From positions 97,712,117 to 97,776,116 of the forward strand of contig NC_039358.1 of the NCBI RefSeq assembly GCF_003573695.1: a DNA stretch of 64,000 nucleotides, given 5' to 3'. Both the position numbers and the translations under genes were made by a program. This document shows, piece by piece, positions 47,514 through 60,294 of this stretch (position 1 is its first letter; each line of letters starts with the position of its first letter). The notes below the pieces were generated by a model that had not been told where the DNA came from, ran no database searches, and was given only the letters and a program-made list of their open reading frames with translations. The stretch comes from Papaver somniferum (lineage: Eukaryota > Streptophyta > Magnoliopsida > Ranunculales > Papaveraceae).

Positions 47514-49889
47514 TGAAAAAGCGGGGGTCTAACAACCACACCCAATATTTCGCTTAGCAATCTGTATGGACTAACTCCAATATACTTTTAAGTGAACCAA
47601 CTAGACAGTAAGACTCAATCTTAATAAAAGTATATCAAAGAGTTATATCTCTCTTTCTCGATTCAATACTTACTCAAGCAAATAGAAATATGCGAGTCTA
47701 ATTGAATACAAGAGAAATCACTTGAACGATACCAAAGACCAATGTTTAAGAACTAATCAATTTCAATCAACAACCAAAGGTTGGATTTCCCTATTGATCG
47801 ATTCAACGCACAACCTGTGATATTTCAATTATATAACAAAATATAATGGGAAAAGAAATAACACAGACACTAGAAATTTTGTTAACGAGGAAACCGCAAA
47901 TGCAGAAAAACCCCGGGACCTAGTCCAGATTGAACACACACTGTATTAAGCCGCTACAGACACTAGCCTACTACAAACTAACTTCGGTCTGGACTGTAGT
48001 TGAACCCCAATAGATCTCACACTGATCCAAGGTACAGCTGCGCTCCGTACGTCTCTGATCCCAGCAGGATACTACGCACTTGATTCCCTTAGATGATCTT
48101 ACCCACAACAAAGAGTTGCTACTACCCAGAGTCGAAGACTTTAATAAACAAAGCTGTATCACACAGAAAAGTCTACGGTGATAGATAAATCTGTCTCCCA
48201 CAGAAATACCTACGAGTTTTTGTTCTGTCTTTTGATAAATCAAGGTGAACAGGAACCAATTGATAACCCGGACTTATATTCCCGAAGAACAACCTAGAAT
48301 TATCAATCACCTCACAATAATCTTAATCGACTAGCGAAAGAAGATATTGCGGAATCACAAACGATGAGACGAAGGTTTTTGTGACTTCTTTTATATCTTG
48401 CCTATCGAAGAAATCAATTTCAAGCCAATCTTACGATTGTACTCAAATTTGATAGAAACAACAAGATCAGATCACGCAACTACAAAGAAAATAGTCAGGT
48501 CTGGCTTCACAATCCCAATGAAGTCTTCAAGTCGTTAACCTACAGGATCTCGAGAAGAAACCTAAGGTTAAAGGAAAATCGAATCTAGCTAATACAACTA
48601 GTATCACACAAAAGGTGAGGGGATTAGGTTTCCCAGTTTCTAGAGTTCTCCTTTATATAGACTTTCAAATAAGGGTTTGCAATCTAAGTTACCTTGGTAA
48701 CAAAGCATTCAATATTCACCGTTAGATGAAAACCTGATTAGATTAAAGCTAATATCTTTCAACTGTTAGATCGAACTTAGCTTGCTACACACAAATGAGA
48801 TGCACGTTTATTTAGGTTTATGTAACCGTACCCAAACATGTACACTTAGTTGGTTCAACAGTAATTAACCAAATGGTTAGCCATATGAGCACTTCCATAT
48901 CAACCATATTCTTCTTTACCACAACTAGTTCAAATGACTCAAATGAACTAGTTAGTGAGATGTTCAATTGCTTAGATCTTATAGAAGTATACAAGACACA
49001 ATCGAAGCAAAAACTATTTGATTCACTCGAATCAATTCATGAAATTTATAGTCACGATTTGAACTTATGCATTCCTTAGTTTATATAAGCTTAAGTTCAC
49101 AAATGATCGTTTTTAGAAAATAACCAACTTAAGTACGCATACCGGTACGCGGACTTAAGTACCCGGAATAAGTTTGTTTTTCAGTTCACAAAATCCAGCA
49201 GATTTTCACGGGAGTTGAACTTCCGATGGTGCGCGTACTAGTACGCGGACTTTAGTTCCGGTTTTCCTGAGCAACAAAGTACGCATACTTTGGTTCAAGG
49301 AATAAGGACTTACACAAGTATGTGTTACCACACAATGTTTTTATCCTTCCAAGTTTATATATTTTAAACTCTCATTTCAAGCATTGAAACATTCTTAGAG
49401 GACGTTATATGATTGTTATTCACAAACCATTTTTCGTCAAAGCCATTTTCAAGTAATTGAAACTAAATATGACTTTCGTCACTAGTAAAGATGAACTTGG
49501 CCAAAGCGAAAGCTTACCAACACATATTTTGAGAAATAGATACGCGAGATACACTCGGCTCTAAATAGCGAATGTGTATAATAAAAGTCTATATAGCAAC
49601 ACGACTTTTGTCTCAAGATAGGAGATAGAGTAGATAGACTTTTGAGAGATAGATAAGTTCATTTCTCCACACACCTTTTAGTCGATGAAGTTCCACAAGT
49701 TCCTTGAGTAGTTCTTCGTCTTTGTATGATGATTGCCATGAAGTCTTGAGCTCAACTACACTTTCTATCCTTGTCCGAGACTTAGCTATAAGTAAACTAG
49801 AAATCAAGATTTATAGTTTTGATCACTAACATTGACAAACATGCTTGAGATAGCAACGCATGCGAGTTCGACCGAGCAGTGCTCTAACA
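47514..49889 (-). repeat. 3' LTR of element D
   Basis: 2376 bp, TG to CA. Colinear with the C and B LTRs but more divergent: its repeated motif is GTACGC.TAC/GTACGCGGACT (about 49130-49290) instead of GTTCGCGGACT. Palindrome at 48923-48953; CTTTATATAG near 48651 is a minus-strand TATA candidate. Confidence 0.92.
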
Positions 49890-51246
49890 ATCTCCCCCTT
49901 TGTCAATTTTAGTGACAAAACTATCAATACATATGGATTACAAAATAAATAAATAAATAAACTTTATAGCTTCTCTTCCACATGTTTGATCTCCTTGGTT
50001 CTTCAACATTACTCGAAATCTTCGTCACTTCCAAGTATTCCAATAATTCCAAAGGTTGTAAGTTTAGTATCATCGTTGTTGAAAATCCGTAGCTATAACA
50101 ATGAGAAAATAAGAATTCTCAATCATTGTTACACAGTGTCATAGTATTATTACACAACATCAAAGTTCAATTGTATCACAACTTAGGCAACAATACTATG
50201 GTGATATGTATCACTCCCCCTCAGTCAATACTCCATCTCACATGGAAACCACTCCCCCTTACATAATGATCCGAAAACCATATGTATTTGTAGTGTGAAC
50301 TACACATTAAATCTCCCCCTTTTTGTCAATAAAATTGGCAAAGGTATGAAAACTAGTGGGATCCTAATGAAATTTTCATAGAGACATTTCATGACCAAAA
50401 GAAAGCACATATCAACTTTTTAGATGCAATCATATAGCCAAAACTAAATGCTTTCATCAAGGAGTTTATAAAGATACAAGATAACCCCTATAATACTCCA
50501 CAGCCGCACTCCCCACAAAGGTTTGTCAATTAAGCACAAGTTCAATTAAGAACTCTCCCCCATAATATGGTATTCCCGAAAGAACGACAAGAGCGACCTT
50601 ACTTTCACAAGAAAAAAAGGATTTCTTTGGACATAACAAATCACATACGAATATGAATTTGAATCCAAAAATACTCAATTAAATTAACCACGAGAAAACC
50701 CATGATTAATTTAATCGGAAATGCTCAACATAAGATAACTTACGGAGCCGCACAGTATATACATAAGAAAATATGGATCAGGAAAGATCAATACTGCGGA
50801 ATAGACAAGGATTCGTCCTATTTTTCATCACTATTTGCACAATGACATACAATAGACAAAATCCTCGTAAAAAAAGTTTTATCATTTCATCCATCAAAAT
50901 ATGACATAAAAGGTTTTAACTTTTGTAATGTCAAAAGTTCATTCATTCTTTTATCAATACTTGCATATCGACATACGAAAGACTTAACTTTTGACAAAGT
51001 ATGGGACAATCATAGTTCACGGACGCAAACACACATATCCCATAACATATTGCAATATATAAAACCATAAAGATTAATACTGCAAAAATCATATTCCAAA
51101 CAATTTTAGAATTTAAACAAATAAACCTAAAACAATAAATATAAAAACATTGGACATAGCTATGTGTAATCACAATAATGGCTATTCCAAAAAAACTAGT
51201 TATTCTTTCTAAAACACAAGAAATAAAATTCTCATAAGAAGATTTA
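49890..51246 (-). other. 3' noncoding region of element D
   Basis: Polypurine tract beside the LTR (minus: AAAGGGGGAGA, plus 49890-49904) and the conserved 3' region with GGGGGAG tracts (plus-strand CTCCCCCT near 50213, 50252, 50311 and 50555). It includes one copy of the GCTCAACATAAG...CTTACGGA repeat (near 50720) and, next to the small ORF, the block CTATGTGTAATCACAAT (near 51160) shared with B. Confidence 0.7.
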
Positions 51247-51675
51247 CTAGACGTTAAGACCTTTGAAGAATTCTTTATCGTCCCCGAACTCCTTGTCGTC
51301 AACATCCATTGGAACATAAGGTTCATGAAGATAGGAATTAATATCAATAAACCTTCTTGACTGATGTCGAACCATGGCCTTCTGAATCTCAGGAGTCTTA
51401 AGTACAAAATCCTTTATCTGTTGAATCTCCTTTCGTGTCTCCTTCAACACTTCAAGAACATCAGAAAACTTCTGAGAATTTGAAGGAACAACCCTTGGCT
51501 TCCTCGCATTCCTTCTTTTCCTTTTCAAAGTTGGAGACAACGGAGATTTCTGTTTTTCCTTCATGATTGATGGCTTAACCATCATATTAACATCTTTTCC
51601 GTCAGACGACATGATGCTTGGAGTATCCATAAGATGATGGGTTTGTAAGAGGAAATCACAATTTAAACTCAACAA
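51247..51675 (-). CDS. Small extra ORF of element D (basic, unknown function)
   Basis: An intact 142-codon frame. Internal ATGs at 51627 and 51609 may be the real starts, giving ~126 residues. Basic central part (LKRKRRNARKPRV, a plausible nuclear-localisation-like cluster), then an amphipathic helix-forming stretch (VLEVLKETRKEIQQIKDFVLK) and an acidic end. No membrane segment or enzyme motif. It sits ~610 bp downstream of gag, and its stop adjoins the same 3' block that follows the extra ORF of B. I do not recognise it. The basic cluster would fit nucleic-acid binding or nuclear entry, which is inference only. Confidence 0.5.
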   Translation of the reverse strand: MLSLNCDFLLQTHHLMDTPSIMSSDGKDVNMMVKPSIMKEKQKSPLSPTLKRKRRNARKPRVVPSNSQKFSDVLEVLKETRKEIQQIKDFVLKTPEIQKAMVRHQSRRFIDINSYLHEPYVPMDVDDKEFGDDKEFFKGLNV

Positions 51676-52287
51676 GTAGTCTTGGAAAGAGTTTCAGAGA
51701 AGGAAAAAGGAACGTGGGCTTACGCAACCTTTAACGGGTCCGTGCACGCACAACTCTGAACCCTAGAAAGAGTAGAATTGTCGAGAATAACCCTCCTTTA
51801 TTGATAGACAGGGATTTTTTTTTTAAAAAAAGAAAAAACTAAGAAAAGAAGAAGAAAAATTTTTCCTAAAGCCTGAGAGGTGCACAACCTTGTATCTTTC
51901 GATCAGGCACATGAGACAAGATACACAAATCAACACAATCAAGTTGTGTCGCGGTGAACAACAATCTGTCCACCATGTTCCTTTTGAGAGGAATCCATAG
52001 AGATTTGTCTATCAAAACTATTGGACCATACTTTTTTTCTCTAATGGTCTTGTTTTATCCTTGGAAACTAACTTCTTAGACCACGATAAAATCTCACATA
52101 CCTCTGCGGTCTTTTGAGCAAGTTTAAGCTTGCTTGCTTGCTAATCGATTTGCTCTTCGTTGAAGTTTGTTGACATGTCTCAATTTGTGTTTGTACTTGT
52201 AAAACTTTGATAGTTCATGACCTTTGAATGAACAATATGAGCACGTCAATCTTGGATATAATTCAGGCATCCGAGATGTGCAAGCTG

Positions 52288-53499
52288 CTAGACACATAGT
52301 GGTACCTCAAACATCATACACAAAGGGTTTCCAATAGAAAGGTCAGTTTTATTTTCCAAAGTGGTTGAGTTTTCTTCTGAAAGAATATCGAGATTGATGT
52401 ATGTATTGCTACAATTATCAAAATCAATATTTTCACAAAGAAGTGCAACACTTGATTTTTCATCTTCATTAGAGTCATAGTGTCAGACATTTCATCAAGA
52501 GTTGCAGCAAGACCTTTGTTCCTAGTGTATTTCTTTCGATTTGGACACTCATTTGCAAAATGACCAAAACCTTTACACTTAAAGCACTGAGGCATATCCT
52601 CATCATCAGTTTCATCATTATCCCTATTTTTAGGAGGAACACGATTATGAGGTTTATCTGATGGCTTGGATTTATCTCTGGAGAACCGTTTACTTCTCTT
52701 CAAAAGAAGATCCCTAAACTGTCTTGTGATCAATGAGACTGACTTGTCAAGATCTTCATCTGATGAATCAGCCTCAGAAAGTGCATCTTCAGAGATGTAC
52801 ACATTTTTACTTTTATCAAGTAATTTAGTGTTCTTTAGTGCTTTGAAAGCAATATCCTTACTAGACTTGGACGTATGCTCATGATCAAAGATCTTTAGCT
52901 TCCCAACCAGCGTATTTCTGGATAGCGTTATGAGATTATTCCCTTCAACGATGGCATGCTTCTTAGAATCGTATCTAGATGGCAGAGATCTGAGAATTTT
53001 CATCACAATGTCCTTTTCAGGAATAGTCTTACCCAATGCAAAAGATGCATTAACAATTTCAGATACTTTGTGATTAAACTCATCAAACTTCATCTGCCAT
53101 ATGAAGGTTTTCCCAATCAGAATTTAGGTTTTGAAGCCTAGCTTCTTTCTCACTGGTATTTCCTTCAAATACGGTTTCTAAGATATCCCATGCTTCTTTA
53201 GTCTTTGTGCACGTAGTCACATGATGTTGAAGATCTGGGGTAATGGCATGTATGATAGCATTTAAGCCGTCAGAATTTTTCTTTGCAACAAGGATTTCTT
53301 TTGGACTATATCTACCAATATCCCTAGGTATAGATACATCGCCTTCTGTATTAACCGGAGGATCATAGTCATTAACTACACGTACCCATGTTTGAAAATC
53401 ACGAGCTTGAAGAAAAGCACGCATAGCAATTTTCCACCATAAGTAGTTTGAGCCATCGAAGACTAGTGGTACGTTTATGGAGATAGAATTCATGTCCAT
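52288..53499 (-). pseudogene. gag: Gag of element D: N-terminal half
   Basis: From ATG 53499: the NYLWWKIAMRAFLQARDF motif and a UBN2-type capsid region nearly the same as in element A (HAITPDLQHHVTTC, AWDILETVFEGN). A frameshift at about 53090 leads on to LRSLPSRYDSKKHAI, an acidic linker and one CCHC knuckle, CFKCKGFGHFANEC (near 52588-52547). After a further frameshift near 52490 a Ser/Asp-rich tail runs to the stop at 52288-52290. The coiled coil and second knuckle found at the end of gag in A and in B are absent. Length ~400 residues read through. Confidence 0.85.
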
Positions 53500-53550
53500 A
53501 GAGTCTGATCGCTACAAACACATACTTATAAGGTCTTTAAACGTATTTGC

Positions 53551-53564
53551 CTGCTCTGATACCA
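53551..53564 (-). other. Primer-binding site of element D
   Basis: On minus TGGTATCAGAGCAG, the initiator-Met type, two bases from the 5' LTR. Confidence 0.9.
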
Positions 53565-53566
53565 AT

Positions 53567-53904
53567 CGAAAAAGCGGGGGTCTAACAACCACACCCAATA
53601 TTTCGCTTAGCAATCTGTATGGACTAACTTCAATATACTTTTAATAGAATCAACTAGACAGTCATACTCAATCTTAATAAAAGTATATCAAAGAGTTATA
53701 TCTCTCTTTCTCGATTCAATACTTACTCAAGCAAATAGAAATCTGCGAGTCTAATTGAATACAAGAGAAATCACTTGAATGGTACCAAAGACCAATGTTC
53801 AAGGATTAATCAACAACCAAAGGTTGGATTTCCCAATTGATCGATTCAACGCACAACCCGTGATATTTCAATTATATAACAAAATATAATGCGGAAAAGA
53901 AATA
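53567..53904 (-). repeat. 5' LTR of element D, proximal part
   Basis: 338 bp matching 47514 to about 47850. It stops at the AAATA target site (53900-53904) of element F. Confidence 0.9.
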
Positions 53905-55450
53905 TGCCATATCCCTTGACTTAATTATGCGTCATTAAGTATTTTTCCTAGAATGGGATAAGTATTTATGTTATTACTCAAAATAAATTTATTTGTGAAA
54001 TTACTAGTGACATAAAATCTCGACAATTTTTTGACTAGAAGAAAAAAAACACGAGACTAGGGTTAAGTCATTTTCTTTTTCTTTTCTGAAACCTCAAGAG
54101 ATGGAATCATCCTCCTAAACTTTTCCTCTTGAAAACCTTAGCCGCCGTAAGAGAAAATTTGAAGGAGAAGGACGATCGATACAAGGACTAAAGGAGAGAA
54201 TCGTTGGAAGATTACTTTTCTTGCTGCGAAATCAAGTAGGCTCTCTATATTTTATACTTTTAAGGTTGATCTAGTAGGTCTAAATGGGTTTTATGAAATC
54301 ATTTTTTCTAAAGAGAAAGAAGAAGGAGAATTTAAGGTTTGAAATTTTTACCATTATAACACCTATAGAGAAGAAAAGGAAAGGGCTATTAGATTTTTCG
54401 TGTAGCAGATTTTGTGTATTTTGCGGTGCACTAATCGATCAATTTTTATTTTATTTTTAATGATGTCTAAATGGTGAGTTAGTACTGCTTATATGGATGA
54501 CCTGTTACGTAGGTTTAGCTGTTAACCGTGCGTTTATATGTACACTCGTTCGCTTACCATGATTATGCCGTGTACACAGAAGATGCGGAGAAAGTAGCCT
54601 TACCCAATCATGCTAGGCCAAATTATGGACTCCTTGACCGTAGTATTTTTTCTTTATAATAAGAGACCCCCAAAACGTCACATATCATCCTCACAATCAA
54701 ACTTGATTCTGATGAAGCCACATTGGAAGTAACTTTTCATGTCACTGGCATCTCATTGGCCATTCCAACAGTTACTACAAATTGGACTGCCCAGTTGGCT
54801 ACTTGAAGGGTCACTATCGAAATTGAAAAGAAACCATCCTTTCACGATTCCAAGAATACCCCAAATTGCATCTGTTCACCCATTGACAGTCATTCGACAC
54901 CTTTTCGAACTGACAAGATAGAATAGCAACACTTACAAGCAACATAAATTGTTTCGCAGGGTAACGGCTCTTGGAGGAAAATCAATATATACTGACGGTA
55001 GTTGAAGCAGACCAATCAATTGTGAATAAGTGATTAATTAAACTCGAGCGTCTCTTCATGCTATAAGAAATTTTGGATGTTATGTTTTCTTTTATTTTAT
55101 TTTTAAGATTTGTTACTTTTTTCCAGGAAATGGGCTATATAGCCAAAAACACAAGTTTTCTGGGCCATATGGACTGGTAGAAGTTTCGTCTGGGTCAAAT
55201 GGACAGTTCAACTTTTTAATTGAAACTGACCAAATTACCCTTTTGTAACTGCACGTTCTCCGTCTCCTCAACAAAACCACGTTCTCCTTCTCTCTTCAGA
55301 TGAAAACTGCCAACATCCTTCTTCTTCATCTTCTCACAAACTAGAAGAGGAACAAATTCGTCCACTGTTTCCCTACACCAAAAACCATCAGAAATCGATT
55401 TCCTCCACCGTCTCCTAACCATCAACAGTAGCAGATTCATCAGAAACCAT

Positions 55451-57012
55451 CCAAAAATAACTGCATGACCTGTTATGCATTGTTTAGAGTATTTGCATAA
55501 CTTGTTATGCATATAAGAAGTGTTATTGTTTTTGTTAAGCATTCCCTGCGTCACTTATTGTTTTAATGCATAACATCTTATGCAGATCCAACATTGACAG
55601 CATGACAAGTCATGCATTGTTTAGGTTATCTGCATAAGTAGTTATGCATATAAAAGGGTTTTTACGCCTTCCCTGCGTCACTTATTGTTTTAATGCATAA
55701 CATCTAAAAAAACACTATGAAGCCAAAATAAATAATTCATGAATCATTATGCACATATATAAAAATTAACTGCATGATTTGTTATGCATTGTTTAGAGTA
55801 TCTGCATAACTTGTTATGCATAACTGGTTATGCAGTAAAAACAGCTTTGCATAACGTTATGCATAACTGCTTATGCAGTAAGAGCAGCTATGCATAACTG
55901 CGTAACTTGTTATGCATAACTAGTTACGCAGTAAAAGCAACTATGCATAACTGCGTAGCTTATTATGCATAACTGCTTATGCAGTAAAAGCAACTATGCT
56001 GAACTGCGTAGCTTATTATGCATAACTGGTTATGCAGTAAAAGCAAACATGGTGAACTGCATAACTTATTATGCATAACTGCTTATGCAGTTAAAATACA
56101 AACATTGTTTAACTGCATAACATCTTATGCAGATCCAAAAATAACTGCATGACCTGTTATGCATTGTTTAGAGTATCTGCATAACTTGTTATGCATATAA
56201 GAAGTGTTATTGTTTTTGTTAAGCATTCCCTGCGTCACTTATTGTTTTAATGCATAACATCTTATGCAGATCCAACATTGACAGCATGACAAGTTATGCA
56301 TTGTTTAGGTTATCTGCATAAGTAGTTATGCATATAAAAGGATTTTTACGCCTTCCCTGCGTCACTTATTGTTTTAATGCATAACATCTAAAAAAAACAC
56401 TATGAAGCCAAAATAAATAATGCATGAATCATTATGCACATATATAAAAATTAACTGCATGATTTGTTATGCATTGTTTAGAGTATCTGCATAACTTGTT
56501 ATGCATAACTGGTTATGCAGTAAAAACAGCTATGCATAACGTTATGCATAACTGCTTATGCAGTAAGAGCAGCTATGCATAACTGGTTATGCAGTAAAAG
56601 CAACTATGCATAACTGTGTAGCTTATTATGCATAACTGCTTATGCAGTAAAAGCAACTATGCTGAACCGCGTAGCTTATTATGCATAACTGGTTATGCAG
56701 TAAAAGCAAACATGGTGAACTGCATAACTTATTATGCATAACTGCTTATGCAGTTAAAATACAAACATTGTTTAACTGCATAACATCTTATGCAGATCCA
56801 GAAATAACTGCATGACCTTTTATGCATTATTTGGAGTATCTGCATAACTTGTTATGCATATAAAAAGCCTTATTATATTGGTTAAGCATACCCTGCATCA
56901 CACATTGTTTAACTGCATAACATCTTATGCAGATCCAACATTGACTGCATGACAAGTTATGCATTGTTTAGAGTATCTGCATAACCTGTTATGCATATAA
57001 AGTTATGCCTTC
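55451..57012. repeat. Higher-order palindromic satellite (GCATAAC/GTTATGC)
   Basis: Two long units (55451-56134, 684 bp; 56135-56797, 663 bp) and a partial third (56798-~57012) begin alike (CCAAAAATAACTGCATGACC or CCAGAAATAACTGCATGACC). Each unit is built from ~35-45-bp subrepeats around an interrupted palindrome such as TGCATAACTTGTTATGCA or GCATAACTGGTTATGC, where the arms are kept and the central two bases vary (TT, GG, GC, AG, AT). The two long units are nearly identical, so the duplication is recent. Confidence 0.92.
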
Positions 57013-57387
57013 CCTGATGAGTGTTATTAAATCATGTTGCAGTTTTAGGAGAACTTTAGAGATGAGTACAGTGCAATGGATTTGGAACTCTGTGAAATCG
57101 AAACTAAAAGATTGAATCGAAAAGATCTGCATTGATCGTAAATTCAAAAACAAGCTTAAAATATCTAAAAATCCATTCGAAAACCTAAATTAAACTCTGT
57201 AACTTAAAATAATAGATCATAATCTTAAAGAAACTAAAACCTAGAATCGAATCAAGATTAAACAAGATCAGAATCAAAGTTAAACAAGATCAGAATCAAA
57301 GATAAAACGAATGAACCTGAGCTTGAATTTCAGATTATCTTTGCTGAGTAAATTGAATCTCTCAATCAGCTCCTTCGCAATGTGATA

Positions 57388-57520
57388 AAGTGCATAACAA
57401 GTTATGCAGTACAAAAATATGCAAAAAAAATATGCATAACTAGTTATGCAGTACAAAGAAAATGTGCATAACAAGTTATGCAGTACAAAAAAAAAATGTG
57501 CATAACTTGTTATGTGGCAC
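57388..57520. repeat. Outlying copies of the GCATAAC/GTTATGC palindrome
   Basis: Three or four copies (GTGCATAACAAGTTATGCAG at about 57389 and 57462, GCATAACTAGTTATGCAG near 57432, GCATAACTTGTTATG near 57499) separated by TACAAAAA-rich spacers, ~380 bp to the right of the main array. Confidence 0.88.
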
Positions 57521-60294
57521 AAAAATAAACAAAGATTAATCTTCAAATTCATAAAAAATCATCAACAACTAAAAATTACTTCAAAATCGACAGAGAAACT
57601 TCAATTGGACAAAAACCAAATCAAAATTATTTCAATTGAAATTTACCGTTCGACGCTATTAGATGAAACTTCGATTCAAAAGTTGAAACTCCAATTGAAA
57701 CTTCGATTCAATAAACTATTCAACAATCATTAAACATCATGATTGATCAACCAGATCTGAAAAATACACGAGCTCTGAAACTTTGATCGAATTCTGCAGG
57801 TGAGGAATAAACGAGCTATGCCGGGACGGGGAGGTTTTGAAAAGAGAAATAAATTCTCTTTGAAAAGAAGAGTTTAGAAGGTTAGGGGTATTTTAGGTAA
57901 GACATATTTTTTTATTTTAATTTTCCTGGGCCAAATATCCAAATTGGCTATATAAACAGTATATTTCTGATGTTTGGCTATATAAACAGTATCAAAAGCT
58001 AAGAATCTATTTCACCCAGGAATTTTGTGTTTTGGTCTTTTTGACCAATTTTGTGCTTTTTTTTTGGGTTATCGCCAAAGCTATCTGAGTATAATAAAGA
58101 ATAAAAAATCGGGACAAGTTGTTGGACAAAGATGATGTGGCGACATTATATGCATTCTGGATATATACCTACGTTGTTCAAAAAAAAGTTTTTGGATCCT
58201 GCATATGAGGCAACATATGGGGAGAATCTTTGGGTAGTGGATATTTTTTTCTGGCGCTATATTTTACTTTGATAACATTTGTTTAACTTGACCGGATGTC
58301 AGGTAACAACTGGTATTGTTATGGTTTCAGCAAAAGAACAAAAGAATGGATTCCAGTTTGGTATTGTTAATTATTGGTTTCTGCAAAAGCACTGGGTTCC
58401 ATTTTTCATTTTCAGACTATTTTTGTCGGAACCACAAAAGAACAAGAAAATGGTCGATTCAATCCGTAAACATAATCATTTGGAAGAATTTGGTGTACTA
58501 CATCGACGCCCATATTATGTTTTATTTTTTAACAGTTCAAACAGAAAATAAACACGAAAACATGATGCAAATGCAAGGCGTTGATGGCAAAAACAAGAGG
58601 CAAAAGCACAAGGAAAGTTCACCACACATTTTCTCATCATATTGTTCACGAGAATGGAAGGATTATAAGTAAAACTCCCTTAGCAGAATCACTAGCAATT
58701 ACCCAAGTCAACCGAACACATACCGACCAGTTCATGATGTTGAATGGAAATTGATCATGCTTCCAGAACACATACCAACCAGTTCATGATGTTGAGTGAA
58801 AATCGATCATGCTTCCAGGAGGTTTGTACATAACTGAAAAACAATTGTCTCATATATATTTGCACAACCATACATGATACTGATGTCATCAGCGGTCGCT
58901 ACATGAAAGCGATCTTCTTGCACAATGGTTCATAATTGCAAATTGATAGCCATCAAGAATGTGAAAGGGTGCCAGTTAAATTGATAATCATTGCATCCAG
59001 GGGAAAAAAGGACACCAATATAACTCACCAACTGTATCAGAGTGCTTTAGTTACAGGGAATGGATTGAATTAGCAAGAATTCATCCAGACATATCAACCG
59101 CGTCTGTTGGAAAAATGTATTGTGTTATCCTTCTTCGCTTACTGAAGTGTCGACACATACATGTTCAAACACTACCATAATGCAAATAGCCATGTGCAGA
59201 TATAGGGACCCTCCGCATCACTTCATAAGCCCAATGAGGACGTAAATTAAACAATCTCTAAAATTTATGACAAGACATAACAGAAGACATGCTGATATTG
59301 TCTCAAGGGTATTTAAGATTAATTTAAATCAACTAAAAAAAGCCTTGCAAGAAGAAAAAACATTGGGAGTAATCTATATCATCTATTTCAACAATTCGCA
59401 CCATTTTCAAAAGCGAGGCTTCCTCGTGTGCATGCCTTCTTTTTGTTCCTACATCATAAAAATAAACCAAAAGAGTCAATTGTTATGAATTTTACACACA
59501 ACATATTACATACGGTGCGTAAGCACCAGATTAGAGGCTTGTATAAAATAGTTAGTCAACTCGTGATTACTTTATGCAAGATCTGTATATTTACACTACT
59601 AGTTATTAATTCACCTTTGTCGTAGCATTGGTTGGAACACACGGTTGTATAGAAATATCTAGTGTAGAAATGTTCTTTTATGAGCGGGACAAAGCCTATA
59701 GCTGTGGATAATGTGTGATGAATTTGGAATTCATCAACTATTTCGAAAACTAAGTGTTGCTTGCTATTATTAGTTTGTCTACTAACATTCAAATGTTTGG
59801 CAGGATAGTGAGGTTAGTTTTTCATAAATGAATGGTTATAGTAGTGAGTAGTGGTTTTTTTGTTCTCTGCCACATTTTTTTTTTGGGTGGGGATTTCCTA
59901 TTTTTGTAAGAGCCCAGTCGGCATAAGAATGTTATACGAATATAGAATAGTATTATTTGTTGTTTGTTGTCCTTAGTTGGCTCGATTCTCATAAATTATT
60001 ACCGCGATGATCGAAAAATCGCCTAAAAAATATGGACCTATTATCTTTGTTTGGGATCGACAACATTTAATTTCCCGACATACGGTAGGGGAATTATTTG
60101 GACTACTTAGGCGATGTATCGGTTTGTAATACGATTAGAAAATGAGTATTGAGAAGGGAATTCGTTGAATCCCCGTTGGTTAGTACAGCGGGTGGAAGCC
60201 TTAAGTTGATTTTTATTTAAACGATTGGTTTTCTTTTCGATGTGTACTTTTAAATTTGTTAGAGTACCAGACTTTTAAGAGCTGACATTACTAC

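Larger units (their letters stand above)
55130..58055. mobile_element. Element G: TIR-type DNA element nested in F
   Basis: The left end (GGGCTATATAGCCAAAAACACAAG...CTGGG) and the right end read on minus (GGTC...GACCAAAACACAAAATTCCTGGG) are imperfect inverted repeats of about 35 bp. Further GGCTATATA repeats lie inside the right end (57946 and 57976). Boundaries are uncertain by ~20 bp and no target duplication was fixed. No transposase. It holds the palindromic satellite below. Possibly Mutator-like. Confidence 0.5.

Noticed and set aside
55451..57012. CRISPR-like array of repeats and spacers
   Set aside because: Plant context, spacers are themselves repeated, no constant repeat length, no cas genes. 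It is a palindromic satellite in a transposon.
58279..58672. Two overlapping plus-strand ORFs in element F
   Set aside because: Overlap each other in different frames, match no family, and lie in noncoding LTR-like DNA.
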